This document shows positions 34,340 to 43,511 of a stretch of DNA of 43,511 nucleotides, one piece after another. The notes beneath the pieces were generated by a model. That model did no database searches and was not told the DNA's origin. It was given only the letters and a program-made list of their open reading frames with translations. The stretch comes from Planctomycetota bacterium (GTDB lineage: Bacteria; Planctomycetota; UBA1135): the NCBI GenBank assembly GCA_018671175.1, contig JABHIE010000008.1, positions 1 to 43,511 of the forward strand, given 5' to 3'. The first letter of the stretch is position 1; every line of letters begins with the position of its first letter. The position numbers and the translations under genes were made by a program.

Positions 34340-35242
34340 ATGTCATTTGCCTCACGCCTCTGGAAGGCCGTCGATAAAAAAAATACGCCCGCGATGGTGG
34401 GTTTAGATTCTCGGCTCGACCATTTGCCCGAGCCATTTGCCTCGCGCGCACAAGACGGCCCCGTAGAGGCTGCCGCGGCTTTGGTTGATTATCATCGCGC
34501 GCTCATTGATATTCTTGCTGAGCATATTGCGGTCATTAAACCACAATCTGCTTTTTTTGAATTACTTGGCCCTCACGGGTGGCAGGCCTGCGGCGACGCA
34601 ATCGCATACGCCAAAGATCGTGGCCTAATTGTGCTTTTAGACGCCAAACGAGGCGATATTGGGTCAACCTCAAAGGCTTACGCCCAAGCTCTTTTAGGTG
34701 GTGGTTTCGAGCACGCCTTTCCTGCTTCGGACGCATTAACCCTCAATCCATATTTGGGCGATGATGCCGCTGAGCCTTTTTTAAAGATTGCCAAAGAGCA
34801 ACAAGCTGGTTTGTTTTTTCTCGTAAAGACATCCAACCCTGGCGCGAGTCTATTTCAGAATCATGGCTCACCACCGCTCGCCGAAATCGTTGCGAAGCAG
34901 GTTCATCGCTGGGGGGAAGAAACGCGTAACGATGCCGGTTGGTCTGATATCGGAGCTGTCGTTGGCGCGACTCGACCCGAAGAGCTTGCGCGATTTAGAA
35001 AGCTTATGCCACACACTCCACTTCTATTACCAGGTTTTGGTTTTCAAGGTGGCACGGCAGACGGGCTTTCCGCCGCTTTTGATAAAAAGGGTCATGGCGC
35101 TCTTGTTAACTCAAGTCGCGGCATCCTTTGGGCTTACAAACGCGAAGACTTATTTCACCTCGCCACCTGGGAAGCACGCACCGAAGCCGCCGTAATAGAG
35201 ATGAAAGAGCAGCTTGCCTCGGTCACTCGTGTGCAACAATAA
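34340..35242 (+). CDS. pyrF: Orotidine 5'-phosphate decarboxylase, type 2
   Basis: A 300-residue OMP decarboxylase of the longer subfamily 2. The catalytic motif 'LLDAKRGDIGSTSKAYAQALLG' (DxKRGDIGxT) is intact, the N-terminus has 'AMVGLDSRLDHLP', and the phosphate-binding end is 'PLLLPGFGFQGG' plus 'NSSRGILWA'. It converts OMP to UMP, the last step of pyrimidine synthesis, in the cytoplasm. Start at ATG 34340 rather than the TTG at 34331. It follows the DUF502 gene by one base and is overlapped by the next gene. Confidence 0.96.
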   Translation: MSFASRLWKAVDKKNTPAMVGLDSRLDHLPEPFASRAQDGPVEAAAALVDYHRALIDILAEHIAVIKPQSAFFELLGPHGWQACGDAIAYAKDRGLIVLLDAKRGDIGSTSKAYAQALLGGGFEHAFPASDALTLNPYLGDDAAEPFLKIAKEQQAGLFFLVKTSNPGASLFQNHGSPPLAEIVAKQVHRWGEETRNDAGWSDIGAVVGATRPEELARFRKLMPHTPLLLPGFGFQGGTADGLSAAFDKKGHGALVNSSRGILWAYKREDLFHLATWEARTEAAVIEMKEQLASVTRVQQ

Positions 35243-36269
35243 TTTGTTTTCGACGGCCGTTGCTGTCCGGGTTCCACCAGCAATTGCAGGTGGTGAAATT
35301 CGGTTTTTTAATCGGGTATTACAAGCTCAAGTGGAAGTCGTCCGACTGCGAGATGCTGGTCTTGCCGCGGCTCATTTGATTATTGTGATTGACCCAGCGC
35401 TGTTAAGAAAGAGACATTCCCAAATCAAAGTATTAAATGAAAAAGGTGATGTCGTTTACTTTAGCGGCCCTGAATATCAACCTTTTCAATCGCAAGAGTG
35501 CGAAAGACTTCAACGCTCACTCGCCGAAACTATTCCAGGCTGGGGTTCATTCGCTAACGCCCATCCCTTTTTCATTCCGACGCCAAACACAAATTTGCTT
35601 GAGCATTCGCGTGAGTTTTGGAAAGCCTTGACCGCGGCATCCTCAGGGAGGGTTTATTTATCTAATGAACTCGAGTCCAAGCCCTCGCCACCACTCGCGG
35701 AAGTTGGCCTAGATGCAAACCCAACCTGGCCTGAATGTCGTTTTATCCACGGTCAGCCAACGACCTGGTTTTCTGTAAAGCATCTCGAAAAACTGAACTC
35801 TCTTGATCTCAGCCCGGCCAACGCGCTCCTCCCTGAGAAAAAGCTCAAGAAACGGATAAGTAAAAATAAACCAAGCGCATTGCGTTCTCAGTTTGTGCAA
35901 TTCAAGACCGAATTGAAATCTCAACTTTCCGAACTACAGCCCTTTGCCGAGGTAGAAAACGCAAGGCTGCTTGGAGCATGGAGTCGCTTACGGCGTGATT
36001 TAAATCAAAGCGTAAATCGTTTTGAGCAAAGCGCTGAAAGGGCCATCCGCAACAATCATGGCATCCAAGATTCTGGACTGCACGCAATCTGCCAGGCTAT
36101 GCAGCCCCACAACTTGAGCCAAGAACAAGGCTTGAGCCTATTGTGCGCCGCAGCACAATTTTCACTGCCGCTCAACAAGGCCACGGAATTGTTTCCGTCC
36201 AATTATGATGATTTCCGCGCAGAAAACCTACTTCTAAGCACCAACGGCGACTATCTTGGGCGCATATGA
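35214..36269 (+). CDS. Shortened BshC-like protein (putative cysteine-adding enzyme)
   Basis: A 351-residue protein. The C-terminal third ('ENARLLGAWSRLRRDLNQSVNRFEQSAERAIRNNHGIQ' and 'ICQAMQPHNLSQEQGLSLL', given only as landmarks) has the long coiled-coil and 'P...lQER' order of BshC, the last enzyme of bacillithiol synthesis; 'FSVKHLEKLNSLDLSPANALL' also recalls the part of BshC before the coiled coil. BshC is normally about 530-540 residues, so 150-200 N-terminal residues are missing, and pyrF lies directly upstream. Start is uncertain: TTG 35214, GTG 35229 or TTG 35244. The end overlaps parA (ATGA). It may be a reduced or altered enzyme; the match is by eye. Confidence 0.45.
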   Translation: MPRSLVCNNNLFSTAVAVRVPPAIAGGEIRFFNRVLQAQVEVVRLRDAGLAAAHLIIVIDPALLRKRHSQIKVLNEKGDVVYFSGPEYQPFQSQECERLQRSLAETIPGWGSFANAHPFFIPTPNTNLLEHSREFWKALTAASSGRVYLSNELESKPSPPLAEVGLDANPTWPECRFIHGQPTTWFSVKHLEKLNSLDLSPANALLPEKKLKKRISKNKPSALRSQFVQFKTELKSQLSELQPFAEVENARLLGAWSRLRRDLNQSVNRFEQSAERAIRNNHGIQDSGLHAICQAMQPHNLSQEQGLSLLCAAAQFSLPLNKATELFPSNYDDFRAENLLLSTNGDYLGRI

Positions 36270-37093
36270 GCGTCATCTCAATCATCAATCAAAAGGGAGG
36301 GGTTGGAAAAACCACTTCTGTAGCCAACATTGGGGCCGCGCTGGCCAAAATGGGTTTCAAAACCCTTTTGATTGACCTCGACCCACAAGCGCATCTCTCG
36401 ATCAGCTTTGACCGCATGCCTGCCCCAGGCGACCCAGCGATTTACTCTGTTTTGGGCGGCGTCCACACTCTAGAAGATGTGGCACAACCCACTGGCGTTG
36501 AAAACCTCTGGATTGCCCCGACAAATCTTGATTTGGTTGGTGCTGAAACTGAGTTTTCAGCTGAAATTGGCCGCGAATTCCTTCTGAGAGACGCACTCAC
36601 AAAAATGGACGGTGGCTCGATGCGCCCAGATGTCGTTCTCTTAGATTGCCCTCCTTCTTTAGGCTTGCTCTCACTTAATGCGCTAGTTGCATCAAGCGGC
36701 GTGGTCATCCCCGTGCAGGCTGAGTTTTTTGCGCTTCAGGGCCTGGCTCAGCTCGAAGAAGTCATCCAGCGGGTTCAACGACGCCTCAATCCACAGCTCG
36801 ATCTTCTTGGCGTGCTGGTCGGCATGTTCACCAAACAGCGCAATCTCTCCCAAGAGGTCCTGCAAGAGCTTCACAATTACTTTGGCGATCGTGTTTTCGA
36901 ACGACTTGTCCGAGTCAATGTGCGGCTGGCCGAAGCGCCAAGCCATGGTTTAACTATTTTCCAATATGCGCCCAAATCGGGGGCGGCGGAAGACTTCGCG
37001 GCTCTTGGCGAAGAATTTGCCAAACGACTCGGCCTGCATCCAAATAAAGAGAGCGAGGCGGCCGAACCAAACTCAGATGAACTTTCCATTTGA
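36266..37093 (+). CDS. parA: Chromosome partitioning ATPase ParA/Soj
   Basis: A 275-residue ParA. Deviant Walker A 'INQKGGVGKTTSVANIGAAL' (KGGVGKT with signature Lys), Walker A' 'LLIDLDPQAHLS' and Walker B 'VVLLDCPPSLGLLSLNAL' are all intact, with 'LAEAPSHGLTIFQYAPKSGAAEDF' near the end. It forms the ATP-driven DNA-bound gradient that moves ParB-parS. It overlaps the BshC-like gene by 4 bases upstream and the cysteine desulfurase gene by 17 bases downstream, and is about 1.2 kb from dnaA, while parB is 7 kb away and on the other strand. Confidence 0.96.
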   Translation: MSVISIINQKGGVGKTTSVANIGAALAKMGFKTLLIDLDPQAHLSISFDRMPAPGDPAIYSVLGGVHTLEDVAQPTGVENLWIAPTNLDLVGAETEFSAEIGREFLLRDALTKMDGGSMRPDVVLLDCPPSLGLLSLNALVASSGVVIPVQAEFFALQGLAQLEEVIQRVQRRLNPQLDLLGVLVGMFTKQRNLSQEVLQELHNYFGDRVFERLVRVNVRLAEAPSHGLTIFQYAPKSGAAEDFAALGEEFAKRLGLHPNKESEAAEPNSDELSI

Positions 37094-38228
37094 CGCCAAC
37101 GCCGGGGTAGCTGCGCGCAAAGAAGCTCTTGATGCCTTCCTTGAAATCGAGCGAAACGCACCCGGGAACCCTGCCTCGCTTCACCGCTCAGGCCAGCGCG
37201 CTCAAGGTGCTCTCGAAAAAGCGCGGGCGTTGGTTGCGGCAACCCTCGACTGCTCGCCTTCCGCTATATATTTCACATCGGGCGCCACGGAAGCCAACAA
37301 TCTAGCCATTCTTGGTTTTGCTCGATCCTTTTTAAGATTAGAAGGTCGCCCGCCTTCTTTTTTGAGTTCCTTAGCCGAACACCCATCCTGCCTCGGGCCG
37401 CTAAGGTTTTTGCAGCAAGAGGGCTGTTCGCTTCAACTGTTCGATTTAGACAAACACGCCAAAGTTCTACCCGAAAGCCGGCTTCCAGCTCAAGACACTT
37501 TTGATTTCGCGGCGACTCAATGGGTCAACAACGAAACTGGAGTCATCCAGCCGATTCGTCAAATCAAGGCTCTTTTGCCCGATTCAAGCTGGTTTCATGT
37601 CGATGCCGCGCAAGGCGTTGGTAAGATTCAGCTCGTTTCTACGCTGCAGCAAAGCACAAGCCTCGTTCTGTCAGGGCATAAATTCGGTGCTCCGAAAGGT
37701 GTCGGCGTTTTGCGCTTGCAAGACCATGTTTTGCTCGACCCCATCTTTGCGGGCGGTGGGCACCAAGAAGGCATTCGCCCCGGAACGGAAAGCCCAGCAC
37801 TCGCCATGGCATTTGCCGTAGCTCTTGATTTGGCTGTTAAAGAGCAAAGCACAATCGAGAACCATTGGCATATACTGACTCAATTGTTTATATCCAAACT
37901 TTCTGAATCGTTCCGGCCGTTTTTCAATCATGCTCCAGCGGGCGAGGGCGTTGCCAACACGCTCAACCTCACTTTTAAACATGTCGACGGACGGATGCTT
38001 TTACCCGCTTGCGACGCCGAAGGCCTTGAGCTTTCCATGGGGTCGGCATGTCGCAGTGGGGCGCCCCAACCTTCTCCAGTTTTGATCGCGGCTGGGCGCA
38101 CCACGGATGAAGCCAAGGCCAGCCTTCGCATTAGTTTTGATTGGAATACAACAACAGAGCAAGTCATCGAGGGCGCAAAACGACTAAATACCGTTTTAGG
38201 CCGGCTCTACAATGTTGCAAAAGGCTAA
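37077..38228 (+). CDS. Cysteine desulfurase (NifS/IscS-like)
   Basis: A 383-residue PLP enzyme of fold type I. The N-terminal 'FDANAGVAARKEALDAFLEI' and 'NPASLHRSGQRAQGALEKAR' match class V aminotransferases. The PLP-binding Lys lies in 'VLSGHKFGAPKGVGVL', the His stacking PLP in 'SLAEHPSCLGPLRFL', and the persulfide-carrying Cys in 'SMGSACRSGAPQPSPVL' (SACRSG for the usual SACSSG). It transfers sulfur from cysteine to acceptors for Fe-S clusters or tRNA thiolation, and in some bacteria selenium. Start ATG 37077 is used, within the end of parA; a longer open frame to 36966 lies over parA and is not conserved-looking. Confidence 0.93.
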   Translation: MNFPFDANAGVAARKEALDAFLEIERNAPGNPASLHRSGQRAQGALEKARALVAATLDCSPSAIYFTSGATEANNLAILGFARSFLRLEGRPPSFLSSLAEHPSCLGPLRFLQQEGCSLQLFDLDKHAKVLPESRLPAQDTFDFAATQWVNNETGVIQPIRQIKALLPDSSWFHVDAAQGVGKIQLVSTLQQSTSLVLSGHKFGAPKGVGVLRLQDHVLLDPIFAGGGHQEGIRPGTESPALAMAFAVALDLAVKEQSTIENHWHILTQLFISKLSESFRPFFNHAPAGEGVANTLNLTFKHVDGRMLLPACDAEGLELSMGSACRSGAPQPSPVLIAAGRTTDEAKASLRISFDWNTTTEQVIEGAKRLNTVLGRLYNVAKG

Positions 38229-38337
38229 TTGGTCAAGATTTCGCAACTTAGGGCAGGTGGTATTTTCTTTCTGTGGAAAACTCGTCGGAGAGCATAAAGT
38301 AACCCTCTTGCAACAGCGCACCTAAGTCTTTATTTGG

Positions 38338-39756
38338 GTGCAAGTTACAGTTGCAGGCCCCAAAACGATGCAGCCCCCCAAACAAACCCCACTTACAGAG
38401 CCATGGAGCCAAGCCTGCGAGGCTTTCCGCTCCCAGCTTGGTGTTAGTTTGGTTGACGGCTTTTTCAAATCTGCTTCTATTTCTAATTTTCAGGAAGGGC
38501 TACTTGAGCTTCAAGTTCCCTCCGCGCTTCATCAATCCCGCATCGCGGGCCATGAAGATCTCATTTTGCGGCATTTTCAAGCCGAGCAACTTTCTTTCAT
38601 CGTCTTAGACCAAGATTTGCGCCAAAGACGCAGTCCAATGCCTAAGCAAACGATTCTTTCTTCCGTCAATCAAAGCGCCGCACGCGCACTAGCCCAAGCT
38701 CCAGGCGCTGCCGTTTCTAATCCGCTTCCTCAAGCGCCTACACTAAGGCCCAATTACAATTTCGAACATTTTGTTGTAGGTCCTTGCAATCAAATGGCAC
38801 ACGCCGCGGCAAATGCTGTCGCAGACCATCCTGCCATTTCCTTTAACCCGTTATTTCTGCACGGAAATACCGGTGTAGGTAAAACCCACCTAATTCAGGC
38901 CATTGCACATCACTTGCATAAAAAACAGCCCGAGTTAAAAATTCTCTTCCTTTCATGTGAGCAATTCACGAACCACTACATCGAGGCCATCCGCGGCGGC
39001 AACATTGATGCCTTCCGTGAGCGTTATCGCTCAGCCGATGTTTTGATTGTTGATGACATTCACAAGCTTTCTAATAAAGAAAAAACCCAAGAAGAGTTTT
39101 TTAACACCTTCAACGCCCTTCACCTGGCGCAAAAGCAGGTTGTCCTAACCAGCGACGACCGACCCGAAGAGATTGAGGGCTTACAAGCTCAGCTTATTAG
39201 CCGCTTTTCGTGGGGCCTCGTGAGTGAAATCGATACGCCTGGCACAGAAACTCGCCAAGCCATTTTGCAACGCAAAGCCGAAGAAAAGGGCATCCATATC
39301 AAGCCTGATGTTTTGTCCTTTATGGCCGATTTGGGGGCCAATAGCGTGCGTGAGCTCGAGGGGCGATTAACTAAAGTCCAAATGCACGCCGTCATTGAGC
39401 GACGCCCAATTGACCTGGCTTTGGCGCGCATCGCACTTCGCGATGATTTACGCCGCACCAATCGCCCCATTCGCATGGAAGACATCATTCAGGTCATCAC
39501 AGAGCATTACAAAGTTCCTTTGTCAGACCTACAAAGCAAGGGCCGTAAGGCTTCTTTGATGCTCCCTCGACAGATTTGCATGTTTCTATCGCGGCACATG
39601 ACCAGCATGAGTCTCGTTGAAATTGGCCACTATTTCGGTGGGCGAGATCACTCTACGGTGAGCAACGCTCTCAAAAAAATCAACAAAAGACGACAAATCG
39701 AGACTGAGTTTGCACAGCTCTTATCCGACTTTGATCGACTGATTCGCCTCATTTGA
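38338..39756 (+). CDS. dnaA: Chromosomal replication initiator protein DnaA
   Basis: A 472-residue DnaA. Domain I ('WSQACEAFRSQLGVSLVDGFF') is followed by a linker, then the AAA+ domain with Walker A 'LHGNTGVGKTHLIQAIA' (176-183) and Walker B 'VLIVDDIHKLSNKEKTQEEFF', sensor-type 'LISRFSWGLVSEI', and C-terminal domain IV 'PRQICMFLSRHMTSMSLVEIGHYFGGRDHSTVSNALKKI', the DnaA-box-binding HTH. The GTG at 38338 is the first start; ATG at 38368 is also possible, and a weak TTGCAA-17-TATTTG promoter ending at 38336 would fit that. A weak DnaA-box-like TGTGGAAAC (38273-38281) lies upstream, allowing autoregulation. Confidence 0.97.
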   Translation: MQVTVAGPKTMQPPKQTPLTEPWSQACEAFRSQLGVSLVDGFFKSASISNFQEGLLELQVPSALHQSRIAGHEDLILRHFQAEQLSFIVLDQDLRQRRSPMPKQTILSSVNQSAARALAQAPGAAVSNPLPQAPTLRPNYNFEHFVVGPCNQMAHAAANAVADHPAISFNPLFLHGNTGVGKTHLIQAIAHHLHKKQPELKILFLSCEQFTNHYIEAIRGGNIDAFRERYRSADVLIVDDIHKLSNKEKTQEEFFNTFNALHLAQKQVVLTSDDRPEEIEGLQAQLISRFSWGLVSEIDTPGTETRQAILQRKAEEKGIHIKPDVLSFMADLGANSVRELEGRLTKVQMHAVIERRPIDLALARIALRDDLRRTNRPIRMEDIIQVITEHYKVPLSDLQSKGRKASLMLPRQICMFLSRHMTSMSLVEIGHYFGGRDHSTVSNALKKINKRRQIETEFAQLLSDFDRLIRLI

Positions 39757-39772
39757 TGTCCTGGTTTTCTCA

Positions 39773-39810
39773 ACTCCCTGTACCGTTTTCGGTGCAGGGA
39801 GTCTTCTTTT
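39773..39810 (+). terminator. Terminator after dnaA
   Basis: A 12-bp hairpin (39773-39784 with 39791-39802, one G-T pair, loop GTTTTC) is followed by CTTCTTTT. It begins 17 bases after the dnaA stop and should separate dnaA transcripts from the origin spacer. Confidence 0.82.
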
Positions 39811-40114
39811 GCCCTGGTAAAACCTGTGTAAAACCTGTGCCTTTCCTGTGGGTAAATTTCAGTGTTTTCCTAGGCTCTCCACAGACCAGACAAGCCCCAG
39901 AATTACCTCTGTGGAAAGCAACGGAAGTATCCACAAGTTTTCCACAGAGTCTCCACAGGCTCTACCTTCAATCTTGCATTTATGTCTGCTCACAAACTAT
40001 TATAAACACACCACTTACGATTTATTTTAGTGCTTTATCCACACCTCGCGCCCCCCTATACTACGACTACTAATTCTTAATTACTCTATTACTTAAGTCA
40101 GCCCAAACCCTCCC
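39811..40114. other. oriC: Replication origin (oriC) in the dnaA-dnaN spacer
   Basis: The 358-base spacer holds a cluster of DnaA boxes (consensus TTATCCACA): a perfect one at 40035-40043, one-mismatch copies at 39847-39855 (reverse), 39927-39935 and 39938-39946, and weaker ones at 39910-39918 (reverse) and 39949-39957. After the perfect box comes a GC-rich block (40044-40056), then CTA triplets (40056-40072) and an AT-rich stretch up to about 40100. The box/GC/trio/AT order resembles the Bacillus basal origin-unwinding element. The position between dnaA and dnaN is the commonest bacterial origin location. Further boxes may exist outside this span. Confidence 0.88.
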
Positions 40115-41251
40115 ATGAAATTCCTCATTGACCGCCTTGCCTTCCGGGACGCCTTGCAGCGTGTCGAGATGGCCATCGACCGTAAACCAACTCGCCCCGT
40201 GCTTGGTGGCATCCTCATCGAGGCTAACAACGACTCTGTCGTTTTGATGGCTTCTGATCTCGACATGGCTGTGCGCTATCGCCTCGGCCAGGTTCAAGTC
40301 GATCAACCCGGCTGGGCGATTGTTCCTGGTCGCGAGCTCGTCGATATTGTGAAAGATGTCGAGTCTGAGACGGTCACGCTTACTTTAACCAGCAAGGGGC
40401 TTTGCCAAGTTGACGCGGGCGAAGACCAGTGCTCGCTCGTCACCATGGAATCAAGCGCTCAAGGTTTTGAGACACCTGAAAGTTTTCCGACCGTTCCGCA
40501 ATTCGAAGATGGCGAAAAAGGTCTCGTGCTTTCTAAGACCGATTTTATGCTTATGGTCGGCGCTACACGGTTTTGCACCTCAAAGGTTAAAGACACGCGC
40601 TTTGTTACCGAAGGCGTTTTGCTTGAAACCCTTGGCAATCAAGTCACCATGGTCGGCACAGACGGGCGCAGATTGAGTTGCATTCGTCGCACGGCCGAAA
40701 GCGTGCCAGAGAAAGATTTGCACAGTGTTTTAATGCCACGCGTTTTAGATCAAGTGATGCGCTATGGTCAAGACGAAGAAGGCGAGAGCCTTGAGATGCG
40801 TTTCCTCGGTAATCTCGTTGGTTTCCGCATCGGCAACCTCGAGTCTTTTGGTCGAGTGCTTGAGGGCGAGTTCCCTTCTTATGAAGCCGTGATTCCGAAA
40901 GGCGGAAAGCATGTGGTTCGCGCACACAGAGACTCTTTTTCTCAAAAGCTGCGTTTGGCGAGTCACTTGACTTCTGATTCTGCTGCTGTGGTAAAAGTTT
41001 CCATTAAGCCAAACATGCTTGAAATTGCTTCTGAGCACGAAGGTCGTGGGCGCGCCACCGCAAGCTTTGAGGTCGATTATGTCGGTGATGGCATCTTGGC
41101 TTCGTTTAACCCAGTTTTCCTTCTAGATGGCCTTAAGGCCTCTCACAGCGAGCAGATTGAGTTACAAATGGAAGAATCCTCGCGTCCCGTTAAATTTGTG
41201 TTGGGTGATGACTTCGAATATGTTGTCATGCCTTTGTCGATGACAAGCTAA
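40115..41251 (+). CDS. dnaN: DNA polymerase III beta subunit (sliding clamp)
   Basis: A 378-residue beta clamp of normal length with three repeated clamp domains. Typical segments are 'RDALQRVEMAIDRKPTRPVLGGILIEA', 'DGRRLSCIRRT', 'VLEGEFPSYEAVIPK' and the C-terminal 'EYVVMPLSM', close to the usual end 'VVMPMRL' that forms part of the peptide-binding pocket. It encircles DNA and tethers polymerase. First gene after oriC; its TAA is 8 bases before the DciA gene. Confidence 0.97.
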   Translation: MKFLIDRLAFRDALQRVEMAIDRKPTRPVLGGILIEANNDSVVLMASDLDMAVRYRLGQVQVDQPGWAIVPGRELVDIVKDVESETVTLTLTSKGLCQVDAGEDQCSLVTMESSAQGFETPESFPTVPQFEDGEKGLVLSKTDFMLMVGATRFCTSKVKDTRFVTEGVLLETLGNQVTMVGTDGRRLSCIRRTAESVPEKDLHSVLMPRVLDQVMRYGQDEEGESLEMRFLGNLVGFRIGNLESFGRVLEGEFPSYEAVIPKGGKHVVRAHRDSFSQKLRLASHLTSDSAAVVKVSIKPNMLEIASEHEGRGRATASFEVDYVGDGILASFNPVFLLDGLKASHSEQIELQMEESSRPVKFVLGDDFEYVVMPLSMTS

Positions 41252-41259
41252 TTAAGTCA

Positions 41260-41589
41260 TTGGCTAAAGAGCGATTCAAAAAAGAGCCTGTTGCGCTTGG
41301 CGATTTAATGCGCCAAGCGAGCCAACGCTTAGGTTTGGGTCGTAACCAAGAACACAATCTAGTTTTCCAAGCCTGGGAAAACATTTTCCCAGAAAAATAT
41401 CGCACACGCATGCATCCAACAAGATTTTATTCTGGGTGTTTGTCGGTCGCGGTTTCATCCGCGCCTTTATTGGAAGAAATGCGGTGTTATCGTCAAAGCG
41501 ATTTTTTAGCTCTTCTTAATGATGAGCTTTCCCGATTAAATCATCAATCTACTGTGGTTGTCCGCAAGTTAGATTTCCGCCGCAATTAG
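41260..41589 (+). CDS. dciA: DUF721/DciA-family protein (DnaB helicase loader/operator)
   Basis: A 109-residue DUF721 protein. 'LGDLMRQASQRLGLG', 'VFQAWENIFPEKYRTRMHPTRFYSGCLSVAVSSAPLLEEMRCYR' (landmarks WENI, HP, GCLSVAVSS) and 'LLNDELSRLN' follow the family order. DciA is the ancestral bacterial partner of the DnaB replicative helicase. The start is a TTG (41260-41262); no ATG gives the conserved N-terminus. It sits between dnaN and gyrB, where recF is found in many genomes; no recF is seen here. Confidence 0.85.
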   Translation: MAKERFKKEPVALGDLMRQASQRLGLGRNQEHNLVFQAWENIFPEKYRTRMHPTRFYSGCLSVAVSSAPLLEEMRCYRQSDFLALLNDELSRLNHQSTVVVRKLDFRRN

Positions 41590-41618
41590 TGGCTTTCAAC
41601 CGTCAATCGGTTTGATAA

Positions 41619-43511
<1,893 letters not shown>

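Overview
The window is a bacterial chromosome segment that runs into the replication origin. The far end carries a gene for ParA, a cysteine desulfurase, dnaA, an origin-like spacer full of DnaA boxes, dnaN, a DUF721/DciA gene and the 5' part of gyrB. The gene content points to a Gram-negative-type bacterium: KDO/LPS export genes (kdsD, kdsC, an LptC/LptA-like giant, LptD), a DUF374 acyltransferase and TatA. A type I sulfatase lipoprotein, an FHA-Ser/Thr kinase, a large multiheme cytochrome with Ig-like domains and a TlpA protein with a long helical N-terminal region suggest Planctomycetota or a relative. This is an inference from gene content, not a phylogeny.

Layout. (1) 1-4894: the 3' end of one multiheme cytochrome gene, a strong terminator, a complete paralogue with eight CxxCH sites and a sulfatase. 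(2) 4897-7972: an FHA-kinase gene divergent from a thioredoxin-fold lipoprotein gene whose first active-site Cys codon is an in-frame TGA (predicted selenocysteine). (3) 13723-7978, minus strand: a compact run of site-2-protease-like gene, scpA, trxA, fmt, rsmB, a membrane protein and a sugar-isomerase-like gene. (4) 13813-20321, plus strand: kdsD, kdsC, LptC/A-like, lptD and tatA, all overlapping by a few bases, clearly an outer-membrane/export operon. (5) 26827-20487, minus strand: a lipoprotein, a membrane-anchored HExxH protein, a DUF374 acyltransferase, RNase HIII, a beta-CASP RNase-like protein and moaB. (6) 26941-28241: a small lipoprotein and a membrane-anchored degenerate cyclophilin. 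(7) 29243-28347: parB with a perfect parS site inside it, then a phosphoesterase, an unusual HPr-domain protein, a sigma-70 factor, hemW, a DUF502 protein, pyrF, a short BshC-like protein, parA and a cysteine desulfurase. (8) 38338-43511: dnaA, oriC, dnaN, dciA and gyrB.

Most notable: the TGA/selenocysteine TlpA with a stem-loop immediately after the TGA; a 441-residue protein ending in an HPr domain with both phosphorylation residues at canonical spacing; a sigma factor and an fmt gene whose frames contain no usual start codon where the protein must begin (apparent ATC and CTG starts); parA and parB separated by about 7 kb; and a dnaA-dnaN spacer with a DnaA box, GC-rich block and CTA-triplet arrangement resembling the basal unwinding system described in Bacillus. 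No tRNA, rRNA, CRISPR array, transposase or prophage gene was recognised.
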